This document shows, piece by piece, positions 4,885-13,738 of a stretch of 26,547 bases of DNA (position 1 is the first letter of the stretch; each line of letters starts with the position of its first letter). Origin of the DNA: a virus. Both the position numbers and the translations under genes were made by a program. The notes beneath the pieces were generated by a model. The model had not been told where the DNA came from. It was given only the letters and a program-made list of their open reading frames with translations, and ran no database searches. The stretch is taken from the IMG/VR virus record IMGVR_UViG_3300042402_001613, positions 1-26,547 of that record, one strand, 5' to 3'.

Positions 4885-5266
4885 TCAGTGCACAATTGTT
4901 GGGCGTTTAGTAGCAGATCCAGAGTCTAGGCAAACACCTAACGGTAAATCTGTGACAAACGTACGTGTTGCCGTTGATCGTAAAGGCAGGGAGAAGGAAA
5001 CAGATTTTTTTAGTTGCACCGCATTTGGTCAACAAGGTGACGCACTTGCTGAATACGCACAAAAAGGACGTTTGATTGGCATCGTTGGTAAGATTCAGCT
5101 TGAGCAGTTTGTAAATAAAGAAGGCGCAAAACAACAGACTGTTAAAATCATCATAGATAACTGGCAATTACTAGATTCAAGGAAAGAAACAGAGAACCAA
5201 CCACCTAATCCTAAACCTGCAGGATCAATAAAGGTTGATGATATTGATGATCCATTTGCAGACTAG
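4877..5266 (+). CDS. ssb: Single-stranded DNA-binding protein (SSB)
   Basis: A 129-aa OB-fold SSB. The N-terminal half shows the bacterial/phage SSB pattern (QCTIVGRLVADPESRQTPNG at 4-23, then VTNVRVAVDRK, a TDFFSCTAFG strand near 43-52, and KGRLIGIVGKI). A linker rich in Pro/Asn/Lys follows, and the acidic tail DIDDPFAD resembles the tail by which bacterial SSBs recruit replication and repair proteins. It would coat single strands during replication. The ATG has AGGAG about 7 nt upstream and lies within the end of thyX, so the two are translationally coupled. A terminator begins 6 nt after the stop. Confidence 0.93.
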   Translation: MINQCTIVGRLVADPESRQTPNGKSVTNVRVAVDRKGREKETDFFSCTAFGQQGDALAEYAQKGRLIGIVGKIQLEQFVNKEGAKQQTVKIIIDNWQLLDSRKETENQPPNPKPAGSIKVDDIDDPFAD

Positions 5267-5272
5267 TATGAT

Positions 5273-5296
5273 GACCCGCTTATGCGGGTCTTTTTT
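5273..5296 (+). terminator. Rho-independent terminator after ssb
   Basis: Perfect 7-bp stem (5273-5279 with 5284-5290), TTAT loop, six T at 5291-5296. Three nt later a TATAAT starts, matching the arrangement at 3203-3241. Confidence 0.9.
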
Positions 5297-5299
5297 ATG

Positions 5300-5305
5300 T
5301 ATAAT
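5300..5305 (+). promoter_or_regulatory. -10 box (TATAAT) at the head of the late gene run
   Basis: Consensus TATAAT placed 3 nt after the T-run of the ssb terminator. The expected +1 falls around 5311-5313, at the GAGGTG ribosome site of the next gene. No clear -35 hexamer is seen. It may be the promoter of the long structural run. Confidence 0.5.
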
Positions 5306-5321
5306 GAAATGAGGTGAACTA

Positions 5322-5573
5322 ATGGGAGTAGTAAAGAAGTATCAAAACCCTTCTGGTGGATTAAATGCTGCTGGTCGTGCTCATTACAAGCGTACAACTG
5401 GAGCAAACTTAAAGCCACCAGCACCGCAACCTAAGACAAAGGCAGACGCAGGTCGTCGTGCCTCTTTTTGTGCCCGAATGTCTGGCATGAAAGCTAAATT
5501 AACATCATCAAAGACTGCTAATGATCCTAATAGCCGGATTAATAAATCATTGAGAGCGTGGAACTGTAAATGA
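5322..5573 (+). CDS. Small basic phage protein of the 'GGLNAAGR..YKR' type (83 aa)
   Basis: The ATG follows GAGGTG by 5 nt. The chain carries a recurring signature seen in small phage proteins (I associate it with DUF6321, from memory): PSGGLNAAGRAHYKRTTGAN (10-29), NLKPP (29-33), RRASFCARMSGM (45-56) and a C-terminal NDPNSRINKSLRAWNC. No enzymatic motif is apparent. It is strongly basic and lacks membrane segments. It is the first gene after the terminator/TATAAT pair, and its TGA overlaps the next ATG (ATGA). The function is unknown; a virion or assembly role is a guess from its position. Confidence 0.75.
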   Translation: MGVVKKYQNPSGGLNAAGRAHYKRTTGANLKPPAPQPKTKADAGRRASFCARMSGMKAKLTSSKTANDPNSRINKSLRAWNCK

Positions 5574-5776
5574 GAAAAACTATGTCCCAGATGATGGGAA
5601 TGAAAACTGGTGCTCATAAAGGTATGAGCAAATCAATGGCTTCAATGGAGAAGCGTGAATATGGAAAAAAAGGTTTGTCACCTAAGATGATGGCTAAACA
5701 TGAAAAAGCAGAATATGGTGGCGGAAAGAAATGTCCTAAATGTGGCAAGTCTAATTGTGGATGTAAAGGATACTAA
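5570..5776 (+). CDS. Met-rich small protein with a C-terminal zinc-ribbon motif (68 aa)
   Basis: The product has ten Met in 68 residues. A short repeat occurs twice (EKREYGKKG at 27-35 and EKAEYGGGK at 45-53), and a CPKCGKSNCGC motif (55-65, CxxC-x4-CxC) could bind one zinc. It is very basic. The ATG overlaps the previous TGA by two bases and has only a weak ribosome site, so reinitiation is likely. I know no family for it. Together with its neighbours it forms a group of small basic proteins ahead of the large virion-type genes. Confidence 0.7.
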   Translation: MRKTMSQMMGMKTGAHKGMSKSMASMEKREYGKKGLSPKMMAKHEKAEYGGGKKCPKCGKSNCGCKGY

Positions 5777-5778
5777 TC

Positions 5779-6432
5779 ATGGCACGTAAAACTCCTGAAG
5801 TTAGAAAAGTATTAGCTGCCGGTCGCAAGTCTGGTACGCGTATGGAAAAGCCAGTTCGTAAAAACAAGAGCTGGTCACGCGAACGATTTGGCATGGATCC
5901 AACTGTAAGCACAAGTATTAATAGTCGAAACGCACAAGTATTAGGCGCAAATCAAGGCGTAGTTAAGCAAGCACTTGCTGGAGATGAAACACAAAGACTT
6001 TCTAATCAAGTAGCTAAGATGCGCCAGCAACTTGTTAATCAACGTGCACAGCGACCACCTGTGTCAGTACAGAAAAATCCAGTAGCTGTACGACGTGCTG
6101 GTTTAATGAATGCAGCAAAAACTGGTGGATTACTAGCTGGAGCAACAGCTGTTGGCGGAATGGTTAATGACGCTATGCAGCGCAATGAAGCTGCTGTAAA
6201 TGCATCTAAATCTTTAGCACGTCAAGGTAAGCCAGATAACTTAGCATCTGCAGGTATGCGTGACGCAATGGAAGGTCAGCGACAAGGCCGTGCATTTAAT
6301 GAGCGTGGTCAGGCTACAGCTGCAAAATCAAAAGCACCTGCTGCAAAATCAGCACCAGCTAAGTCTGCTCCAGCTAAATCTGCTGCTCCAGCTAACGCAG
6401 CAAAAGTAACAAAACTTTTAATGAAGAAGTAG
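5779..6432 (+). CDS. Basic, Ala-rich, cysteine-free protein (217 aa), possible internal virion protein
   Basis: The start is supported by AAGGA about 7 nt upstream. The N-terminus is Arg/Lys-rich. A Gln/Arg helix follows, then a Gly/Ala hydrophobic stretch (GGLLAGATAVGGMV, about 116-129), and the C-terminus is a tandem AKSAP-type repeat (AKSAPAKSAPAKSAAPA) ending in LLMKK. There is no cysteine. Small, helical proteins with one Gly/Ala-rich hydrophobic patch are known among podophage ejection proteins (for example P22 gp7 and T7 gp14), but I claim only a similarity of style and position. It directly precedes the 1795-aa gene. Confidence 0.65.
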   Translation: MARKTPEVRKVLAAGRKSGTRMEKPVRKNKSWSRERFGMDPTVSTSINSRNAQVLGANQGVVKQALAGDETQRLSNQVAKMRQQLVNQRAQRPPVSVQKNPVAVRRAGLMNAAKTGGLLAGATAVGGMVNDAMQRNEAAVNASKSLARQGKPDNLASAGMRDAMEGQRQGRAFNERGQATAAKSKAPAAKSAPAKSAPAKSAAPANAAKVTKLLMKK

Positions 6433-6439
6433 GTAAACA

Positions 6440-9400
6440 ATGGCCTCAGCACTATACAACGCAATGATTGCAGCCGAAGAAGACGAAAAGAAAAAGGCTG
6501 CTCCGAAATCTGGACGTGCAAAAGCAGCAGCTACAGCTGAGGCCAAAGATCCCGGCAATACAAATGCCAAATTCACAAGAACACCTGACAAAAAACCATT
6601 AACTGGTGAGGCATCAAAATTACTTGGTGGTGAAAAATCTACAATGATGCGTGGTGAATCTACGCCATTTATGTCAGATAGTTTACGTGGTCAGGGTAGT
6701 TCTTTATTAGGTGGGCAACAATCTCCATTACTTGGAGGTGAGTCTACGCAATTATCAACGCCATTACTAGGTGGACAATCATCTCCTGTTGCAAACGTAT
6801 ATGGTCCACGTTCGGCGCAACCTAGAATGCAGGGACAATCGTCAAACTATCCTTTGACGTATGACATGGTCGAATCAATTGTTGGTCCATTATCTCCGGG
6901 TATGCGTACTAGACTTGGTGAACCCGGCATGGTTCGTGGTGAGGCTGGATCGCGAGCGGAAGGAGTTGAATTCCGTAAGCCAGCAACATTGACACCAGAA
7001 GAAGAAGCTGAAGCACAGCGAACTCAAAGCCAAGCTGATCTATACAATAAGGATTTTACACAATGGGAAAAGGAACGATTACGTCGCGAATCGCAACCTA
7101 GTGTCCAGTTAACTGGCAACATGCAACGACCGATACCGCTTGGGCCACGACCTAATGCTGCAGATTATGTCGGTCAAGGTAAAACAGGTACACCATCAGA
7201 TCCAACGGCAGTTGCACCTCCGCCAGTAAAAGCGTCTGGAATGTTTGGCAAGTTCTTAGCAAAACCAGATAGTGCAACAGATCCAAATGCACGTGCGCAA
7301 GGTATTGAAACTCGTACTGCTGATGCATTACCACGCGCAGATGTTCAAACACCTACTGATGTAATTGGTCAGAAAACAAATATTAATGCAGACGACTTTA
7401 TTGGTGGTATTGCTGGTAAAGAAGTTTCGATAATTAATTCAGCAAAACAATTTGAAAACAATATTGTTGCAGGTGTATCTCCAGCTCGTGCAGCAAAACT
7501 TATTCTTCAGTCTAAAGACTATGATGAGTCAAACCCGTTCCATGCAGCATTGCGTGTGTTTGATCAAGTTGCATCAGGGCAAGATAAGAAGCGAGCAGAA
7601 GTTGCCAAACAGGGCATAGTCGCACTTACAGACTATTTCACACGTGGTGCATCTGGTAAGTCTGGTCATAATGAGACAACATTACGATCCGCAGTAGAGT
7701 ATTTAAATCTTTCTACTATGCCGGGCATGACCGAGTCTAATGCACGTAATTCTTTTGATGAATTACTTCCTGTCATGACAGAAGAAGGAAGTCGATTACG
7801 TCAATTCTTTGGATCATCGACACAACAACAGGCAACACGCACAGCTATTAAAACAGAATCTATGGCTGGAATTGTAACTACGGCATTAAATAAAGTTTCG
7901 CGAAATGTAATTGATCGTATGCCTGATGGTAACGCTCCAGCAATGAAGTCTGCAAGAGACAGAGCGTTGCGAGTATTAGCACCGCTTACTACAGTTAATC
8001 CGGGTGAATCTGCAATTAGGTGGATGGATTCTGATCCACTTAGAAGTAACTTAGCAAACGATTTGTTGTTCGAAACACAACGTTTGATGGGTGGAGATTC
8101 TATTGCATCTATAAAAAACCTACAGGATCAAATTGAAAACGGGCGTATTGCAAGAACGTTTGGTGGGCAGTTTGATGTAAGATCTACGCTAACCCAGATT
8201 ACACAACCTAATTATGCAGGACGTGAGGCTGAGTATGTGCGCGACATGGATCTTGCTGATCAAGCAGAGGCTTCAGGAGATAAGGTTAAAGCTGCAAAAT
8301 TAGCTGCTCCATATCACACAACTGCAGCACTTCAGATGATGTATGGGACAGACGAAGTTGAAGGATACGAATCTGGAAGAGCTATTGGTGTAAGTACTGG
8401 CCTCGGTGGTAACCTCAAGTTACGTGATGCAAAATTACGGCGACAAGAAGTAATCGGTGAAATCACACGTAATCAAGAACCGCCTAAGACTAACTTAACT
8501 CCTATACAGATGTTAGGAACAGTGTTTGCTCAAAACGGTGCAGACAGAACATTACTGAAATTTGGATTGCCATTCTATGGTGGAACTGTTCAGTTTGGTG
8601 GCATGAATGAAAATGCAGGATATATCCGCAGTTATGATATTCCTAATCATCCGGGTTTACGCCTGACATTAAATGTACCTGAAGGTAAACGAAGCATTAA
8701 TCCTATTACAGGGGCTGTAATGGGGGCGGAATCTTTAGATGCATCAAACAACAAAGACATTCAAAAGATTTTAAATCAACTATCTGAATCACAAGATCCA
8801 GCGAAGATGCTTGAGAGGTCTATCCTAAAAAGCACACTAGGTCCAACTGCTGAGAAATACGAGTTTGGAATTATTGAAGCAGCTCAAGATAAAGTTGGTG
8901 CTTCAGATGATTACGCAAAGTTGATGGGTGGATATCGTAGTTATAGTACTGCTGGGGATCAAGGTAAGTTTTCAGCTGATGTAACTGCAGATATGCAATC
9001 AATGTTTAAACTACCAGTTGGTTCTGACGGTATGCCATACATTGATGATAACAGCCAGCAGTTATACGATATGGCTGTACGTGTAAAAACATCACTTGAT
9101 GAGAGTTTAGGTAACTATGTAGAAAAAGATGGTAAGTATGTTTTCTCCGGCAAGGAGAACAAACGGGAACTTCCATTAGTATTATCGCAAGAACAATACG
9201 ATTCGTTACGTGCAACGCAACAACAATTCACATCCATGGTGCGTAGTGCGGATGCAATTCGTGAGTCACTTGGTGTAACTGGTGGTGCTGTAGGATTCCG
9301 TGTTCAAAATGGAGTTCCAATATATTCGCAACCATTAGCCGTAACTGGTGACAATAGGTTTAAACAAGTATCTACAATTTTAGATGCATGGGTAAATAAA

Positions 9401-11827
9401 AAATCGGGTGCTCCAGATTTTACTAAGTTATTTGAAGGCATAGATATCCAACAAGGAGCAAAGTTTTCAAAGACTGTAATGATGTATGACGTTGATCAAA
9501 ATGGAAATCCAATTATTGACAAGCGTCATTTAAGATCATATGAAGTAAATCCAGATGGAACTGTTAACGTACGACAGTTCAAATTAACTGACCCAAAAGC
9601 AGCTGCAGGTGTGCAATCTGGTGACAAAAAAACAACAGGTGGATTTCAAGAATTTGCTGCAGATGAAGTAGCAAAACGATTACGTGGAAGTAATTTTAAA
9701 GAAGGTTATACAGAAGTTACAGCAGAAGGTGGAGCACCTCGCACGGTTTCAATGCCAGCAAATGACGTAGCAGTTACTACTGGTGTGTCAACAGAAAAAT
9801 CAAAGGCGGCATCTTCTGGACGATATGGCTTAAGTGGCGCGTATCTTTACCAGACATTTATGGCTACGCATCGTCAGATTAATGCTGGCCTTAAATTAGA
9901 TGGTGCTGCTGAATCATTTGCAAGAAGTATTTTAGGTACTAACGATAAAGACGTTATTGATAACCTAAAAGAACAAGGCATAACACCAGACCAATTAAAA
10001 ACGATTACAACCAACCTTAATCGCACTCAAGGTGCACAATTACAGATGTGGTTACAGGTATCTGATCCTGCTAAATTCACTCCAGTAGGACGTGCAGCTG
10101 GAACAATGAACGCTACATCAGATCCAAGACGCACAAGTGACGCTGTGTCTGATAGTGCAATTAGATCGGATGAGCGTACTGCAAGACGCAGTATTTCAGA
10201 CATTGTTGTAACTCGCAATGCCAATGTGTGGGATTCGGTAACTGGCTCTGCATTAAAAATGTACGAGGATGAAGGTCAATCTAGAAATTCCCAAGCCGAA
10301 CAAGTTGATCGTATTACTAAAAAGGTTTTAGAAAATGCGGTTGTTGATCCAGAACTAGATGCAGTATTTAGAAAAAATGTAAAAGCATACGTTACATCGC
10401 TCGTCTATAACGATGAAGTATCTCGAACTCCCGGTTTTGAATTTATAGCTGACCTACAAGACTTTGCTGATGAAACAGCTAGAACCAATGTAGAACAAGG
10501 TGATTACAGCACAACAAAACGAGCTGGTGCTGGAGTTACAATTGCCGATGGTCGTGGAACAGCTGCAGATAGACGGCAACGTGTCGCGCGTGGTTTCCTG
10601 CCAGCAGTACAAACATCCTTAGACATCATTAATTTTAATGAAAACAGTCAAGCTATTAAGTCTATTAAACTTGGCGGTAAACAATCTGGAGAACTGGCTT
10701 TAGTAGATACATTGCGCACTAAATATTTAAATGAAACTGATGGTGCAGCAAAACGTACAATATTTACACAGTTGTATAAAGCTGTTCAAAAGTTAGAGGC
10801 TGCTGGTTACACCATGCCAGACAGTGAAACAGCTGAATTTAGATCACCGATTGGACAACAAGGTGCATCGGTTGCAGCTGCAAGAAGCAACAAGACTCCA
10901 GCACAGTTAGCTGCAGATGAGCGCAAGCGCAAAATAATTAATGCTGCCTTAGCAAAACGTGCTGGAACAACACCTCCTCCTGATGACGCGCCAGCTAAAC
11001 GCACAGTTAAATTATCTGCTGTAGACACAAAGGGTAAACCTATTGATGTCCTACTTGATGTTGATCCAGAAGAAGTTAAATCGGGCCTACGTCGTGTTTA
11101 CAGGAAGGTGAACGGCGAGTGGGTTCCTGTAATGCAAGGCGGAAAACCAAAGATGATTCCTGCTGTAATACAGCCGGAAGAAGTTGTTGACCCGACTGTG
11201 CCAAAAGATTTAACAGTAGACACAAAAAATAGAACTGGTGTTAATATACGACGCACTGCATTACCGGCTGGGTTAACATTATTAGCTACGACAAGTAAAC
11301 GGCCAAGTACTCAACAGCACAATCAAGCACTTAATCAAGCAATTATTGGGCAAGTAGTACAAGATGTCGTAGCGCAAATCCCTAAAGATACAGATCCAAA
11401 AATTGCAATGGAACAAATATTTAGGTTAATGGCGCAATCAAATGGCCGAGATCCAAAAGAATGGAAATCATGGTTTAAGGAAATAGGACTGTCAATTGTT
11501 ACACCCAAAAACGTAGACCAGTTTAAAGCTAAGGCTGGAGAACAACATAACCTTGAGGTTATGAAGAAAGAGTTTTTACGTCTGGGTGGAACTATAGAGC
11601 AATGGAATAAAGATCTAGCGTGGGCTGACACAATTACAAAGAAAGTTGTTGGTATTTATAAACCAACAACGTCTGGAGCTAAATCTACACGTCCGGCAGC
11701 ACCTAAAGGCGGGCCAAAAGGCAAGTCAAGTAAAGGGCCAATCACTGGCACAACAGCGTTCTCATTATTAAGCTTACTTGGTGATCAGATAAGGAGGAAT
11801 GAGCAAAATGCCACAAACAAAAAATAA
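6440..11827 (+). CDS. Giant cysteine-free protein of unknown family (1795 aa), likely virion-associated
   Basis: One uninterrupted 5.4-kb frame, the largest gene here. The N-terminus is disordered and Ala/Lys-rich (1-55), followed by imperfect repeats of the form LLGG(E/Q)xS (about 56-116) and a Pro/Thr-rich linker. The central ~1300 residues look mixed and globular. A Pro/Lys-rich region lies near 1500-1540, a short hydrophobic PAGLTLLATTSK segment follows, and the tail is basic (GGPKGKSSKG, then FSLLSLLGDQ). I find no cysteine in the whole chain. I see no lysozyme, protease, methylase or polymerase motif. Size, position and composition suggest an internal or ejected virion protein; a tape measure is the alternative, but no other tail genes support it. 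Confidence 0.6.
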   Translation: MASALYNAMIAAEEDEKKKAAPKSGRAKAAATAEAKDPGNTNAKFTRTPDKKPLTGEASKLLGGEKSTMMRGESTPFMSDSLRGQGSSLLGGQQSPLLGGESTQLSTPLLGGQSSPVANVYGPRSAQPRMQGQSSNYPLTYDMVESIVGPLSPGMRTRLGEPGMVRGEAGSRAEGVEFRKPATLTPEEEAEAQRTQSQADLYNKDFTQWEKERLRRESQPSVQLTGNMQRPIPLGPRPNAADYVGQGKTGTPSDPTAVAPPPVKASGMFGKFLAKPDSATDPNARAQGIETRTADALPRADVQTPTDVIGQKTNINADDFIGGIAGKEVSIINSAKQFENNIVAGVSPARAAKLILQSKDYDESNPFHAALRVFDQVASGQDKKRAEVAKQGIVALTDYFTRGASGKSGHNETTLRSAVEYLNLSTMPGMTESNARNSFDELLPVMTEEGSRLRQFFGSSTQQQATRTAIKTESMAGIVTTALNKVSRNVIDRMPDGNAPAMKSARDRALRVLAPLTTVNPGESAIRWMDSDPLRSNLANDLLFETQRLMGGDSIASIKNLQDQIENGRIARTFGGQFDVRSTLTQITQPNYAGREAEYVRDMDLADQAEASGDKVKAAKLAAPYHTTAALQMMYGTDEVEGYESGRAIGVSTGLGGNLKLRDAKLRRQEVIGEITRNQEPPKTNLTPIQMLGTVFAQNGADRTLLKFGLPFYGGTVQFGGMNENAGYIRSYDIPNHPGLRLTLNVPEGKRSINPITGAVMGAESLDASNNKDIQKILNQLSESQDPAKMLERSILKSTLGPTAEKYEFGIIEAAQDKVGASDDYAKLMGGYRSYSTAGDQGKFSADVTADMQSMFKLPVGSDGMPYIDDNSQQLYDMAVRVKTSLDESLGNYVEKDGKYVFSGKENKRELPLVLSQEQYDSLRATQQQFTSMVRSADAIRESLGVTGGAVGFRVQNGVPIYSQPLAVTGDNRFKQVSTILDAWVNKKSGAPDFTKLFEGIDIQQGAKFSKTVMMYDVDQNGNPIIDKRHLRSYEVNPDGTVNVRQFKLTDPKAAAGVQSGDKKTTGGFQEFAADEVAKRLRGSNFKEGYTEVTAEGGAPRTVSMPANDVAVTTGVSTEKSKAASSGRYGLSGAYLYQTFMATHRQINAGLKLDGAAESFARSILGTNDKDVIDNLKEQGITPDQLKTITTNLNRTQGAQLQMWLQVSDPAKFTPVGRAAGTMNATSDPRRTSDAVSDSAIRSDERTARRSISDIVVTRNANVWDSVTGSALKMYEDEGQSRNSQAEQVDRITKKVLENAVVDPELDAVFRKNVKAYVTSLVYNDEVSRTPGFEFIADLQDFADETARTNVEQGDYSTTKRAGAGVTIADGRGTAADRRQRVARGFLPAVQTSLDIINFNENSQAIKSIKLGGKQSGELALVDTLRTKYLNETDGAAKRTIFTQLYKAVQKLEAAGYTMPDSETAEFRSPIGQQGASVAAARSNKTPAQLAADERKRKIINAALAKRAGTTPPPDDAPAKRTVKLSAVDTKGKPIDVLLDVDPEEVKSGLRRVYRKVNGEWVPVMQGGKPKMIPAVIQPEEVVDPTVPKDLTVDTKNRTGVNIRRTALPAGLTLLATTSKRPSTQQHNQALNQAIIGQVVQDVVAQIPKDTDPKIAMEQIFRLMAQSNGRDPKEWKSWFKEIGLSIVTPKNVDQFKAKAGEQHNLEVMKKEFLRLGGTIEQWNKDLAWADTITKKVVGIYKPTTSGAKSTRPAAPKGGPKGKSSKGPITGTTAFSLLSLLGDQIRRNEQNATNKK
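6605..6790 (+). repeat. Degenerate coding repeats LLGG(E/Q)xS
   Basis: Within the 1795-aa gene, residues about 56-116 contain LLGGEKST, MMRGESTP, LRGQGSS, LLGGQQSP, LLGGESTQ and LLGGQSSP, irregularly spaced. The DNA varies at third positions, so selection is on the peptide rather than recent duplication. Confidence 0.7.
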
Positions 11828-13004
11828 AACGCGAGAGCAAGAATTTACTCGTGCTCAACGCGAACAAATGATGGCTGAGTTGTTTCCATTGATGGTTGCT
11901 AGTAAGCATGCTGGTGTAAAAAGTAATACTCCATATGATCCTGTTGCTACCTATAATCAGTTTTTTAAAGGTAGTAACACAGGTAATCCAAAAAATCCGG
12001 GAACATTCAATAATAAAGAACTGGCAAAAGAAAAACTAACAGGAGAAGCATTGCATTCTGGATCCAGCATTGCTTCAACAGTACTTCCATTTCTTACATC
12101 AGCAATTAACTCGCCTGTTGTTGATGCTATTCCGGCGCCACCACTTAAGGGTGTAAAAGCCGTACGAGCAGCAGCAAATTCAGCAAAAGGGCCAGCTGCT
12201 CGTGCTGCTGGTGACGTTCCATTTTATGGTGGGTTGCGTCCGCAGGTAGCATCAGCATTTCAGTCAGAAAATCCAGATGACAGATTAAACGCATTACTCA
12301 GTTTAGCTGCAATTACAGGATTGGATTTAGCTACTGATGCAGGGGTTAGAGGTATTGGATTTTTATACAACAAAATATTTAAAACAAATATTAATCCATA
12401 TGCAATGAATGCAATGTTAGTTGCAAAAAACAACTTAATGACTCCTGCGTACGGTGCAGTGAGTCAATCTATTTATGATAACAACGCTGGACGTAAAACA
12501 GCAGAAGCAATTAAATTAGTAGACAATTTTATCAATGATGATAATTTGCAAATTGCTTACCATAACACATTGCCAATATTACAAGATATGGCTTACGGCT
12601 ATGGTAATCAGCGACCCCCAACGAATATGCAAGGTTTGGCAGCATCACGCGACCCGATGCAACGTGTGCAAAATGAAGCAGTTGCACCGATGACTGAAAT
12701 ATTACGTCCATTGACTATGACTATTCCGAAGAACTTGCCTGTTGCTAGACAAGCTGCTGATGAAAAATTAGCAGATTTAGGACGTGGCGAGCGTGGAATG
12801 ATGAAAGATATAAGTACGGTGCAAAAAGGCGTAACTAATATTGCATCTAAGTTTGGTAACGATATGCGTAAAAATTTAGGCATGGCTGCTATCAGTGCTG
12901 CTCCAGTTGTAGGTCAGGTTGCAAATGAAGTAAACAATATTGGCGACAAATTTGGAAGTGCAATGAGATCACTGTTTGGTAAATCACCATTGGCAAGGAA
13001 ATAA
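11808..13004 (+). CDS. Cysteine-free Ala-rich protein (398 aa), possible internal virion/ejection protein
   Basis: I choose the ATG at 11808, 10 nt after AGGAGG; an in-frame ATG at 11799 is only one base from that site. The gene overlaps the 1795-aa gene by 20 nt. The product starts with a charged helix (KTREQEFTRAQREQMMAELF) and has several hydrophobic, Ala-rich segments (IASTVLPFLTSAI, LNALLSLAAITGLDLA, MAAISAAPVVGQVA). It has no cysteine and ends in a basic LFGKSPLARK tail. No known domain is recognised. With the 217-aa and 1795-aa proteins it forms a three-gene set just upstream of the terminase. A membrane-interacting injected protein fits the composition but is inference. Confidence 0.6.
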   Translation: MPQTKNKTREQEFTRAQREQMMAELFPLMVASKHAGVKSNTPYDPVATYNQFFKGSNTGNPKNPGTFNNKELAKEKLTGEALHSGSSIASTVLPFLTSAINSPVVDAIPAPPLKGVKAVRAAANSAKGPAARAAGDVPFYGGLRPQVASAFQSENPDDRLNALLSLAAITGLDLATDAGVRGIGFLYNKIFKTNINPYAMNAMLVAKNNLMTPAYGAVSQSIYDNNAGRKTAEAIKLVDNFINDDNLQIAYHNTLPILQDMAYGYGNQRPPTNMQGLAASRDPMQRVQNEAVAPMTEILRPLTMTIPKNLPVARQAADEKLADLGRGERGMMKDISTVQKGVTNIASKFGNDMRKNLGMAAISAAPVVGQVANEVNNIGDKFGSAMRSLFGKSPLARK

Positions 13005-13738
13005 TGACATCCGAAATTAGAGTTCGCACATTACCTAATGGCGCACAAATGAAGCTATGCATTGCGCAAAAACGTGATGGATCAGCTTGTTCAAACATTG
13101 CAGTAAGTGGTCGTGATTACTGCAGTCATCATGGCGGGAAAGCATTAGTTGGTCCAGATAGTCCTCAGTTTAGAACTGGATTATGGACAAAACAGCGACG
13201 TAGATTTAGTCAAGTAGCCCCGACACTTTTAAGGCGCATAGACGAATTACGAGAAGACCCTGAGTTATTTTCATTACGTGATGATGCTGCATATTTGACA
13301 GCACTTATGGACGTACGTGCTGAAGCTGCAAGTAATGGCATATCAGTAGAACATTACGAAACTATTAGAGACCAAATTAAGATTTGTAAATCTGCACCAG
13401 ATGAAGAGTCATATAGTAAAGCTTTTAAACAGTTAGAAACGATGATCAATGAAGGCATCGATATATATCGTGCAAGTCAGGATGTCGTACAACTTATTGA
13501 TAAGCGAACAGAAATTGTTGAAGCTGAAGCTAGGATGATGCACACAAAAGCATATACCCTAGAAGTTGATCAGGCATATAGCCTCGCTATGCAGATATTA
13601 AAAGTCGTAAAAGATTGTGTCCGGAATGCAGATGAATTGTCTGCTATCAAAGCTGGATTTTCCAAATTACTTAAACAGTATCAACAAGAGGATGTAATTG
13701 ACGCAGAGGTAATCGATGAGCAAGACGACTCTGAGTAA
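13004..13738 (+). CDS. terS: Terminase small subunit with N-terminal zinc motif
   Basis: Recognises phage DNA and regulates the packaging motor. The N-terminus holds a compact Cys/His motif (C19-x9-C29-x10-C40-x2-H43) continuing as HHGGKALVGPDSPQFRTG. This layout (Cys motif, HGGK, GP, then a basic helix) is typical of a class of phage small terminases. The rest is helical, with charged heptad-like stretches suited to oligomerisation, and the C-terminus is very acidic (QEDVIDAEVIDEQDD). The gene overlaps the upstream stop by one base (TAATG) and overlaps the terL start by 23 nt, which supports the assignment. Confidence 0.82.
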   Translation: MTSEIRVRTLPNGAQMKLCIAQKRDGSACSNIAVSGRDYCSHHGGKALVGPDSPQFRTGLWTKQRRRFSQVAPTLLRRIDELREDPELFSLRDDAAYLTALMDVRAEAASNGISVEHYETIRDQIKICKSAPDEESYSKAFKQLETMINEGIDIYRASQDVVQLIDKRTEIVEAEARMMHTKAYTLEVDQAYSLAMQILKVVKDCVRNADELSAIKAGFSKLLKQYQQEDVIDAEVIDEQDDSE

